A stretch of 64,000 bases of DNA from Macrotrachela quadricornifera (lineage: Eukaryota > Rotifera > Eurotatoria > Philodinida > Philodinidae): the NCBI GenBank assembly GCA_022393335.1, contig JAJEKB010000542.1:404005-468004 (forward strand). The letters are read 5' to 3'. Positions within the stretch are counted from its first letter, which is position 1; the number at the start of each line of letters is the position of its first letter. Shown here in pieces: positions 38,601 through 49,135 of the stretch. The translations under genes and the position numbers were made by a program. The notes beneath the pieces are model-generated. The model was not told the DNA's origin and did no database searches. It saw only the letters and a list, made by a program, of their open reading frames with translations.

Positions 38601-41600
38601 TATTTTCGTGGGAAGAAGTATGAGTGTGAGTCAAAACTCGATTGAGAATTGTCACAAAATCATCCTTTGGAATATTGTCAGAAGTCATTCCCAACTTAAT
38701 TCCAACACAATAAACCAAAACATATCTATATCTGCAAAGGCCAATAATTCAAATTTTGAAAAGTGTCCTTTATTCAAGACAGTAATACTTCAAAGGTAAA
38801 TCATGTGTAAACATTCTGTCTTTAAATTGTAACTCATTTTTTACCAGAGAACGGCAAATGTCTGTGTACTATTTACATAAAATAGATTTCTATTCAGCCT
38901 ATTTCGCATTGTCAAATAATAGAAACCTTTTTTTTTTCATATTTATTTTGTCAATGAATTACCTTAATTAAATCTTGTTTATCTTTTCTTCTTGCCCAAA
39001 TAGCTGCAAAAACATATAAACTAAAAATAATAATAACCGTACTGAATACAGCAGCATTTTCATGCAATGTTCGAAATTTTTTAAAAACTGTTTTAAAATT
39101 AATTGTATTTGATGGAACATAAAAATCACTTCCAAATGTTGTTAAATGTGTACAAAGACATTCAGTTGATATTAATGTTGTTAATGATCCAACCTATATA
39201 TATATTATATGCATTTAAATAATCAATAATCAAAACAAAAAGAACATTATTTACTTGACATCCATCTGAACTCCATAAAAGTTTTTGTTCGTCCCAATAT
39301 TGACATTTTGATACATATATGTTAAATATATAACTTGAATTATATTCTGTTAAATTCTTTGTTGTATTTGCATCTAAAAATAATTTTTCTTTAACAAAAG
39401 AAAAAAATATATGAAAATTTTTACTAATTAATTTAACACCAAAGATATAAGTTCCATTTCCAAGATGAACATTTGGTGGCATAAATAATGTATATTTTAA
39501 TTCATCTTCATCATTTGCATTAATATCTGATCCTGATGTTAATAAAGTTTTATTTGGTAATGAAAAAACAAGATCAAATTTTGATTCAGTTGGTGATTCT
39601 AATATTGTTTCATTTATACCATATGAAACATAAATACCATAAATATCCATTGGAGATGAATCCGGTGATATATAAATTGATAATGTCATTTGTTTATCAG
39701 GTAAATTAATTTTATGATATTGAAATGATGTACCATTTAAAATATATCTTTGATATTCTGGTCGTTTATCAACTGGTCTGGTTAAACGAATTGATATTGG
39801 TTTAGTTATATTTTGTACAAGCATTTCTGATCCATCTAATCGTGATAATATAACAGTAACAACATTACCTTGTACACTGGAATTTTCATATACACTTGCA
39901 TATGGATTAGTTTTTGATTCAAGTACTTTAGTAAATATATTCGATGAATCGGAGTCAAGATTTAAATCAGATAAATTAGGTAAACGAATACTTGTATCAC
40001 CAGCTGATAAACTTGAATTACCTTTTAAAAATAATGAGAAAGCTTTTTATTCTATATTATAACCGAGGAGCTTTCAGTCTATTCAAGTATGTATGCCTTC
40101 AACATATTAAAAGATATGAAATAGAACTAGAATTTTGTGCTTTTTTCAAATATAGGCTGGAAAATTTTTAAAAGTTATTATTCATAAATAGTGAAATAAT
40201 GTTTGAAAGACTCAAAAAATTAATTTCGATAGAGCAGCTTTTCATACATTTTGTTAGTTTACACTATTGCAATTGGAAATTTGAGCTTGGAATCTTTATT
40301 AATCCTTTAACAAGCGGTGAGACAGGTGTCTTACTTTTCTGTTTTCGGTCACAATTTTATAATAAACTAGAATCAATGATTAGATGCATGACAGCTCACA
40401 GCTCAATGAGTCGAAGGAACTGACTTAAACCAATGATGATCAGCTTGTTTCTATATGAACAGGATTTTCATATGATTAGAATCTGACTATCAACTTTTCT
40501 GTCCTATATAAATGAAATAAATGATAGTCAAATAACGCTATTTTTACAATCGCAAATATTCCGATTATGTTCATCTCAAACGAGTAGATTCCTAGATCCT
40601 GCTTTTTTGATCGATGTGAGCTGTTACACATCTATCAATGATTCTGACAGAAAGAACAAAAATATTACATAGATGGAACCAATTGTTGTCTATTCAAGTT
40701 TAAATAATAGTGTTTATCTGTTTTTTCAACAAGAAATTTTGAAGTAAGCTATCACTAATTCTTACATCGAAAGGGGATTCGATTAGCACGTTAGCTTTAT
40801 CAAAACATTTAGATGAATCATTCTCTTATAAATTGCTATAAATGAACGTATTACACATGCAATATTCCAGTATTGTTGATCTTATCTTCATGCGTAATAA
40901 TCTAAGCTAGAGTTTATCTGAATGTACTATTGACATCGATAGAACTTGACTATCCAAAATTCTCCTGTTAAAGGATTAATAAATGACTAAATATTTTCTT
41001 TCGAAACTTCCATCCTCTATATTACAATAAAAACAAAAATAAATTTATACCATCAGGATCTGCTTTTGTAAATGTCATTGTTATTGTTTTACTTTCAATA
41101 GTTTTAGTTTCATTTGTTGATGAACGATTAGTTAAAGTATCACCAACACTAAATAGACCATTAGAACTTCGTTTAGCAATGGTTGAAGCCTGTAAAATAT
41201 CATTAAAAAAAATATATATTTAATAAAACCAAAAGAAAAAATACTCGTTCTCGTCCATTAATAATCATTTTCTTTTCTTCATCTAATTTATGTCGAAATT
41301 CTTCCCAACGTTCTTCAGGTAATGTATCACATTCATCGCATGTATCATAAAATTGTGCTGGAGCATAAAGAACTTTTGTATCTGTTTCTTTATTTTCTGT
41401 TAATTTCATATCCAATTCAAGCTTCTATATAGATAAAATTTCTATAAATTAAAATAATTGAAAAATATTTTCTAACCTCAAGAATAAGATCTGGATTATA
41501 TTCTTTATCTTTTGAAACAGTGTTTGAAGTAGCTTGAAGAACATTACTAACAACATCCAATAATCCTTAAATAAAAAGATTTTTCTCTTTAAATAAAAAA

Positions 41601-44600
41601 AACAAATTTCGATAGATACACACCTGTAGCAAGATCAGTAACAGTATTATCAGTTTCTGATTCCATATTTTTGACTTTATCACTGACTCTTTCAATAATA
41701 CGTGTTCCTTTCTCCTATAAATATAAGATTAAAGCAATAAATAAATAAGAAAATATTTCAACTTGATTCTTTAATGGCATTTGATTACTATTTGCTGTAA
41801 CTAATGTAATTGCTTTAAGTGCTTTATCAACCATATCTGATTCATCTGCTGAATTTAAAACTGTATCCATTGATGTTAACATTTTTAACCGCATCTAAAA
41901 GAAAGATTTTTCATAATAATTGAACTTTAAGTATAGATAAATATGTGCTGAAATTGATTTTTTTTACTTTTAGAATAAACTATGATCGATTTTCCTATTG
42001 GAAAATCGTTGAATATTTTTAAAATAAATTTTAATATAAATAGAATCGAACTTTGCAATTTTTACTTATATAAGATATGAAGGACATACAGTGATATTTG
42101 TAAAAAATAAGAATAGATGTAACAAAGTACATGCTAGCGATTATTAACTTCTCTCAGTATATAAATATTCAATATAAAAGATATGTATTAAATATTGTGC
42201 TCAGTGGATAGATCAGCTTTAGCTTATAAGTTCAATTCATACGAATGAAAGAGCGATTTGATTACATTAACTCTTATTGAAAAAACTATTCATTCTCTAA
42301 TCTCGATCATAATCATTTTCGTTTTGGTGTAAATCACTAATAAAACAGAGTAGATAAATAATTGCATGATTTAGTTTACGACCTTTTAAACCGAGTCTAT
42401 TTAAAAATAGTTTTTCAATGCATTTCTCAGCTTATTTTTAATTACAAATCATTTTTCAAAAAACTCGAATTGTGCCTATCTCTCGCTCATACATACTACG
42501 ATGTACTTATTAACGATGATCTTTTGATAGACAGATCTAAAGAATGATGAAGACTATGATACTACCACATAAAGTTTTATTAAAAATTATAATAGTTATT
42601 TAAAAATATATTCAAGAATTTTCTAATTTGCATTCGATCATCATTTACTCGAAAACTAGTTTATAGATAATTAAGCATTAAAAAGCAATTATAAACTGAA
42701 TAAAGGCAAACATACTCTTGCTAATCGTTCATATACTATTGCCAATTCAGCTTCACTTTTTTCTGCCAAATTCTATCAGAAAAAAATAGAAATAAAATAA
42801 AATAAAATCTAAAAATTTAACTTACAGAATTATTACTCATATCATTAAGTTTATCAGCTAAATTAGAAATAAAGTCCATAGCTTTTTCTGGATCAGTTTC
42901 AGCTAAATGATCAAAATTACTCATAGCATTTTCTAATAGATATAAATCATTTGTATTCAAATTCTTCTTTAATTCTGTATTAACTTCTAAACGTGTTATT
43001 AATTGTCTATTATCAATTAAATGTCGAATAATAAGTAAAAAATAAAGTGTATCATTATCTATTAATAGATTATCTTCATTAATATTTATAATTTTTTTAT
43101 TTAAATCAAATTCTATTAGTTGTTGATTTTTTTTTGTTTTTTTAAAACATTGATTTTCATAAAATTGAATATTTAAATCAGTTTGATTAAATATTAAATT
43201 TAAATTTGTCCATTGTATTGACCAATTATTTAAATTTTTTAAATTTAATTCTGTTGGTCTTGTTAAACTTAATTGAATTAAATTTGGTAGAAAAATTAAT
43301 GATTGTTTAGTTTTTGGATAACAAATAAGAGTAAAATTTAATTTTCGTCTATCAAATTTATTATTATCTGGATCAATTGTTGAATAATAAAAATCTAATG
43401 AAAGTTTATCATTTATTTCAAGTGTTTTATTTCCATTAAATGTTGTTAAAAAATCTGAATGAACTATTTCAATTGGTTGAATAAATTGTCGATATTCACT
43501 TATATTTGATTTTGTACTTATTGTATATATAGATAAATAATAACCATGTGAAAGACTTTTTGGTTCAATTTTTAAAATTGATTGTTTTTGAAATTGTGAA
43601 CAATAATTTTCAAGAAATATATCTTGAAATGATTGATTTAATGTATTTGAATATCGTTTTAAACGTGTATATTTCCATCGTGATGCATTAATTGAAAGAA
43701 GATAATAAGAATAAATAAAATCATTAGAAGAACAATTTGTTATTATTGTTGGTTTAAGATCATGTTGAAGATTATATGGTAAATATAAAACAGATGAATT
43801 TATATTATTTAAAGAATTTGATGATATTAATTTAAATTTTTGTTTTCCAAAACATGTTTCTTGTATGGAAGTTGTAGATTTTATTATTGTTACTAATGGA
43901 CATTTCAAATCAATTTTAAGAAGTTTTGATGATGGTTGAATAAATTTTACATTGATTTTAAATGTACCAGTTTTTGTAAATCTAAATTATATATTGATAA
44001 TAAACAGATTTTTCTCTTTCTTTTATCTTGTATTGTTAAGTAAGTTCTCACTAAGATTCACTGTACAACAGTATCCGACTCGAGTCGGATCATGTCATAA
44101 AGAATTCATCGATTTCAAATTTCATATGAGACAATCAGCATGAGATAATGATTTCGTTATTTTGAGTATTATGAGAGCTTGTATAAAATTCATTTCAAAC
44201 TCAAGAAAAACAGTGACTTTCAGTCAAATTCCTGTTCTTTTCTGTAAATATCGACCTTAAATCATCAGGACAAATCATGAAATTTTCGAAATCAGAATAC
44301 CGCTTTCATTTTTCATCGTTTTTCTGCTCAATATGATAATTTCTCCCACGTCTTCCCTATTGGTTTCAGTAGAACACGATTATTTCCAAAGCTTAAAATC
44401 GTCGATCGGAGCCGAAAAGAGTTTTAATCTGTATGTTCTATTTAATCATAACTCATCTTTGATATCTGGTTGAATTACGAAAAAAAAATGGCTTATGTCA
44501 GATACTGCTGTAGAATAAAAACAAGCGAATAAATTATTTTAATAGCTATCAAATTGAAGATTAAAAAATCTTTAAAATGTACATACTACAAAAGCAGAAT

Positions 44601-47600
44601 AATGGATATAAGATCATACAATTTATTAAAGGCTACTGTAAGTTTCACAGTGTTTTTTAGTTACAAAACGGGATATATGTAGGCTCGTAGAATGACGTTC
44701 TCTATCGAATTACGTATATATTACCTAATTCTGTTGCATATCACGAAAGAGTGAATTTTGGCTTGCTCCTAAACGATTTCGACTGCATTATAGCTTACAT
44801 TGATATCAATATCGTATAGATTGGTATAAGAACCCATTTCCTTACGGTATACAACAGAATTTCCCATTCTATAGTCAAATCCTTATAATTGCTTCTATAT
44901 ATTTATGTAAATAAGTGAAGAATTTCACAAGATTTAAGTCATTTTATTTGACTCAATAATTTCAGAAATTTAATGCATTGATTGAAGTCTAATGTAATCT
45001 ACCGATTTATTTGGATATATAAACCTGATTCTAGGCTTTTATGAGTAAATTCAAACTTTCTTTCATCATTGCAAAAAATTTATAACTAAAGGATTACGAT
45101 TCTAGTTGAATATCATACATAGATGAAATTTAATAGAAATAACAAAGAGTAAAAGATCTTTTTTTAATTGTCTTTCTTCTTTTAAATATCTCTAATAAAA
45201 ATGAAGCTGACTTAATAATTTTCTTACATGTATCCAACTTGTAAATGTTGTTTTCCAGCTATTCTCCATTGTATTTGATGTATTCCATCGTTTTTCTTTA
45301 TTGTATAACCAAATACACTCGTTATAATTTGTTCATAACGTATAATAACCTTTTTTTCATCTCCATAATCAATTTGTATATGAAAACCAATCCCATCAAT
45401 CCATTGTATATCAATCCAAATAGAGTCTTCATTAATAAAACCCATTGGATTTATAATATAAACTTGTGGTTTTATTGTTATATCTGTTCCAATTATAAAT
45501 GTATCTTGTGCTTCGCGTATTTTTGGAAAATTTCCTACACGAACATGTAATAATTGTGTTCCGTATGTTGATATATTTATATATAAATATTCAGTAAAAT
45601 TATTTGAATTGAATAATTTTACATATTTAAGTATTGTTTGATTACTTTCATTAAAATTATCAGTTATAGTTAATGTAAACATTCCTTCAAATGGTATTGG
45701 TTCTGATGCTTGTATTTTCACTAATGTTAGTTTATCTATATTTAAATGATCTTCAACTTCAATTTTAAATGATACTAACGGTTTTTCAACATTAATACGT
45801 ATTGATCGATTAACTACATTAACACGATTCATTACATTTACTAATGGATGATATTTACCAGGCACTGAATAAGTACAATTACCAATAGGAATTGATGATA
45901 TATTATTTGTTTGGTGAACATAGAGAATTTTTAATGGTATTTCGCTTATTCCACAATTAAATATAATTGTTAAATCTAATGTTGGTTCAAGTTTAATTGA
46001 AAATTGTATTGATTGATTACTTTCAATTGCTGTTTGTGATGCTACGATATCTAATGAACGTATTCCTGGTTGAACATTGAGAATATATGGTTGTAATGGT
46101 ATTGAATCACATTCTAGATGATATAAATGTTTACCAATTGGTAAAGACTAAATGAAAAGAAAAAGTATTTCTTTTAAATATTTAATAAGTATAACTTTTA
46201 TATTAAACTAATATTACGATATAAAATGATTTAAAATATTTAAATCTTATCTATAATCTACTATTTCATTATATTAAGAAATGAATTTCAATTGCCAGAA
46301 TTCAATGATGTAACTTTCAATCATCTACTTTTTCAATAATCTTCATTTTAATGACTGAAACCATCCTCCACAATCTGAGATGACATCATCAATATCCCTC
46401 GGTATATATATCCAAAAAAAAGCAAACGAAAAGTATGATCGAGAATAGGAAAATCTTGGAAACGAAGGTTGTTTATAGAGATCATAGAAAGAAATCCACT
46501 GATGAGATGCACAACCTTTCAGTCTGTAGTTTACATACAGAATTTATATAATGGAGAATTTCTCGATTGTCTAACAAACACAATCAATCATTCATAATAA
46601 ATAAATCTATGCGAGATATTAGCTCTACATTGAATAATTCTATATTAGTTGACAGTTGAATCTCGTATAGATTTCTTATGAAAAAAAAGAAACTCCTATT
46701 TTCGTATTTAATATTCTTTACTTTATTTTGTATAATTTGAAGTATATTATTTCTTAAAATTATTTTCATTGTTTCATTTGTAATTGCATTTTTTAAATAT
46801 AAACAATTTATATGTCGATATGAATAATTACTACGTGATATTAAATTAAATCTTGTTACTGTTAATGTTTCCATTAAATTTATATAGATAAGAATTTTTT
46901 TATTTAATTTTTCTTGTCCAATAATTCGTGTAATTTGTGTTGTATTCGTACTAAAATTATTATAACATTGAACTGTTACATTATATAATCCATAACGTGT
47001 ATAATTTCTTGAAAAATAAGCTATATGATATTGATCGTGACTTGTATTATATGTTTGTTGATATCCATCACCAAAATCAAGTGTACAATTTATTGGACTA
47101 CTTCCTAATAAATAAAAATTAAATAAGAAAAAACATAAAATAAGAAATAAAATTTTTTTATAACCAAAAGTTTCTACAGTAAAATTTTGATACATATATC
47201 CATTACGATTATTAGGTGAAAGTTGAAGAAATTTTAATGGTAAATTTGTTTTAACAGAAACAACATCAAAATAAATTATAACATATTCAGATATTTCATT
47301 ATTAATCATTCGACGATAATCAGCACGAAATTGAACTTTTTTTGTACCTTCATTTTTCCAAGATAAACTTAACTTAGAAAAAATATAAATATAGTTTTTA
47401 AACTTAAATTTAAGAAAAAAAATGATATTTACAACACCAGCAGTTATATTAATTTCTTTGGAATTTGTATCTGTACGACTAAGTTCTTCATCTTCAATAT
47501 CACCGGAAACAGTTAATAAAGCAAGATTTCGTTCATTATTAACTAAAATAATTATTTCAATATGTTCATATTGTTGAACTAGTATTCGATCATAAGCTGA

Positions 47601-49135
47601 TAAACTTGAATCACCTACATGAATTTCAAGACCTAGGAAAAAGAAAAATAATTTAGTTTATTCATGATGTATCTTCATAATTTCAAATAATAACATACCA
47701 ACTTTAGTATCAATTAAATCAATAATATGCGATACCTTAATTACATGCCATTCGTCAATATTAGAACATGGTTTATTTAATAAACAATTACATTTTTTAT
47801 CATAATCAAATGATATATTTAATTCAAATGAATTTTGTATGCATCCACAATGCTCAAACATTGAAGAATAAAAAGCAATCTATTAAAATAACGAATAGTT
47901 CATCAAAACTTGTCCTTTTAGTATTCTTATTTTTCTCTCTACTATTCTCATGAAGTAAAACCCTTTTTTTTTTATCAAAAGATAATTCTTGAAATTCTTT
48001 ACTTGATGCTATACGTTATCTAATAAATATAAATTCCTTCCTTCGGTTAAATCAGACATTTCAGTAAAATAATCATAACTCTTGATCAAGAGACCATGAA
48101 TCTCTATGCTTTTTAGATTTCATCTAGTCTCAACAAATTTTATTTATAGGCAAAATATCAGCCCAATCGGTAGTTATTATAGATTATCTATTATTATTGT
48201 TTAAATAAATAAAATTTCAAACCTTCATTCTTCGACTATAACATGCATCTCGACATAATCTCCAATAATCAAATGTTTCAGGAATTATATATTGATGAAC
48301 ACGATCGTTATTTTTCAAACATCCCAATGAAACAATATTCGGCGAAACTAAAAATAATATATTTATGTAAAAATAAAAAAAGAACAACTATTTATTATTA
48401 AATTAATAAATTCAAACCATTAGCTATTTCATCTCCTGCTAAAATTCTTTCATAATATATAATATTATCAAATATAATTAAACCAGAATTGTTTGTATAA
48501 ATAACAACTGTTGTTGGATGTATTTCATTATATTTAAATATATATAATTCCGTATACTCTTCAAATTCTGTTTCTGCATATAAATATCCATCAAAAAAAA
48601 TTGTCATTTGATGATATTGACCAATAGATGTACTATGTTGTTTAATATTTATTACAATATCAATCCATTTATTTAATTCTAAATCAATTTCAATTTGCCA
48701 ATAATATGCATATTGATCATTATGAAATTCTTTTAAACCAAATTCAAGATATGAAGTATTTCTTAAATGATATAAATAAATTAATATTCCATCACCATGT
48801 GGTTTATGTGCACCTGTACTAAATAATAAATATTTATGTTTACGATCATAAATTTCAAATGAATTAAGATATAATTTAAATCGTAATGACCAACCATGTG
48901 TTGAACATATTGATAATTGTTGAAGACATTGAAATTTATAATTTGATAAATAATAATAACCATCAGAATCAGATAATGATTGAGAACGATTAAAAAGAAT
49001 TTTTCCATCTAATTTCAATTAATTATTAGAATCTATTTATTTATTTATTTATATTAACTTACTTTGAATTTGAGCAATAACAATTTTATTGATAATAAAT
49101 ATCGATAAAGTCAAAAAAAATAAAATTTTCATCAT
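29655..49135 (-). CDS. PKD1-like: Polycystin-1-like receptor/channel (LamG-like, WSC, PKD, REJ, GPS, PLAT, polycystin channel)
   Basis: 27 exons, from 49135 downwards: 49135-49063, 49008-48418, 48347-48223, 47879-47699, 47632-47433, 47372-47165, 47104-46722, 46147-45228, 43981-42826, 42772-42716, 41894-41763, 41714-41624, 41565-41477, 41424-41245, 41189-41051, 40021-39255, 39193-38963, 37274-37104, 34418-34258, 34205-33693, 33638-33502, 32928-32632, 32565-31961, 30962-30437, 30388-30047, 29995-29929, 29865-29655. Total 8,553 bases, 2,850 residues. Order: signal peptide; concanavalin/LamG-like domain (40-220); WSC (about 228-290); PKD with DFGDGYQ (about 470); second PKD-like with IDYGDE (about 850); REJ (about 920-1500); GPS with CQYW, DGCQ and CLCTHLTTF, cleavage expected at L-T (about 1755-1785); TM1; PLAT (1845-1950); FICDNWLAVEKGDG; multiple TMs; polycystin extracellular TOP domain with VGAPRIRQLRI; TRAVIIDFSLYNPNVNLF; pore and last TM; short tail. 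It is expected in cilia or plasma membrane. A small exon could be missed in the 42-43 kb intron. Confidence 0.9.
30963..31960 (-). other. Polycystin intron, about 1 kb
   Basis: Intron between the exons ending CKTPWCYQ and starting NSISTKTGPL, within the polycystin extracellular domain. AT-rich, with no open frame of note and no repeat seen. Confidence 0.6.
32933..33501 (-). other. Polycystin intron with a hyphenated palindrome
   Basis: A 569-base intron holding a nested palindrome at 33119-33167: GTTCATG at the outside (33119-33125, 33161-33167) and GCTGCTG-TTG-CAGCAGC at the core (33131-33147). Apart from this GC-richer hairpin it is AT-rich and non-coding. Confidence 0.55.
34419..37103 (-). 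other. Polycystin intron that splits the PLAT domain and houses a DEG/ENaC gene
   Basis: The exon ending SGVRKLTDGKIK (37104) and the exon starting EFPAGSVQNFLLSVE (34418) join at codon phase 0 to rebuild one continuous PLAT domain. The 2,685-base intron between them contains the complete plus-strand DEG/ENaC gene at 35461-37084. The part from 34419 to 35460 is AT-rich and must carry that gene's promoter. No other gene is seen. Confidence 0.85.
35461..37084 (+). CDS. DEG/ENaC (ASIC/FaNaC-type) sodium channel subunit, nested antisense
   Basis: Four exons: 35461-35560, 35626-36419, 36470-36873 and 36928-37084, giving 484 residues. Short cytosolic N-terminus, TM1 (about 10-32), a large Cys-rich extracellular domain, TM2 (about 435-458) and a short C-tail. 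Signatures: FPAVTICSGNPVR after TM1; CLELCYQTYMYEQCGCVYPV of the thumb; CSHCQSQC; and the pre-TM2/pore block SDLGGQSGLWLGLSVLSIIE with the G-L-S selectivity filter and the conserved glutamate. DEG/ENaC trimers pass sodium and are gated by protons, peptides, bile acids or force depending on clade; the ligand here is unknown. The N-terminus starts close to TM1, so the usual HG gating motif is not evident. The gene lies wholly inside an intron of the opposite-strand polycystin gene, and its stop is 19 bases before that gene's exon. Confidence 0.93.
37275..38962 (-). other. Polycystin intron, 1.7 kb, carrying a terminal-inverted-repeat element
   Basis: Intron between the first post-GPS membrane exon (ends KDKQDLIK) and the PLAT exon (starts WTAIPLID). 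It contains the inverted-repeat element at 37332-38000. The remaining part (38001-38962) is AT-rich with short frames lacking domains. Confidence 0.7.
37332..38000. mobile_element. Non-autonomous DNA element (MITE-like) with about 57-bp terminal inverted repeats
   Basis: The left end 37333-37389 (TTGACTGTATATAGATCT... through GGTCAGCAGCGAAATCCACG) is repeated inverted at 37943-38000 with about five differences. The core of 22 or more bases containing GTCAGCAGCGAAATCCACG is identical. The 550-base interior has no transposase frame. Near-identical ends imply recent insertion or selection on the ends. No target duplication could be fixed. Confidence 0.75.
40022..41050 (-). other. Polycystin intron, about 1 kb, carrying a TTAA-flanked element
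   Basis: Intron between the exons ending FTKADPDG and starting NSSLSAGDTSI, in the region leading up to the GPS. Most of it is the element at 40303-40975. Confidence 0.7.
40303..40975. mobile_element. piggyBac-like MITE with TTAA target duplication
   Basis: The sequence is flanked on both sides by TTAA (40299-40302 and 40976-40979). It begins TCCTTTAACA and ends with its exact reverse complement TGTTAAAGGA. Including the flanks, 18 bases are perfectly inverted (40295-40312 against 40966-40983). TTAA insertion with C/T-rich ends like CCTTTAAC is typical of piggyBac-derived elements such as Looper. The 673-base body has no transposase, so it would be non-autonomous. Confidence 0.65.
41895..42715 (-). 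other. Polycystin intron, 0.8 kb
   Basis: Intron between two short exons in the REJ-to-GPS linker. AT-rich. A short frame at 42362 has no domain. A further small exon here cannot be excluded, but the frame joins correctly without one. Confidence 0.5.
43982..45227 (-). other. Polycystin intron, 1.25 kb, with an 18-bp perfect palindrome
   Basis: Intron splitting the second PKD-like domain before its YIFTKTGTFKINV strand. It contains the perfect 18-base palindrome ATCCGACTCGAGTCGGAT at 44073-44090, much more GC-rich than its surroundings. No other feature is seen. Confidence 0.6.
46148..46721 (-). other. Polycystin intron, 0.57 kb
   Basis: Intron after the first PKD domain exon. The upstream exon's frame stays open 46 codons into it, which could mislead annotation; the donor AAATAAA followed by GTAAAG at 46721 is used. 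No other feature is seen. Confidence 0.6.

Noticed and set aside
46584..46721. Continuation of the polycystin PKD exon to the stop at 46584
   Set aside because: A good donor at 46721 joins in phase to the next exon at 46147, and the extra residues are low complexity.
29655..49135. Two separate genes: a REJ/GPS receptor (39-49 kb) and a polycystin channel (29-34 kb)
   Set aside because: The PLAT halves at 37274-37104 and 34418-34258 join in phase and rebuild one domain, and the full 27-exon chain is a multiple of three in standard polycystin-1 order.
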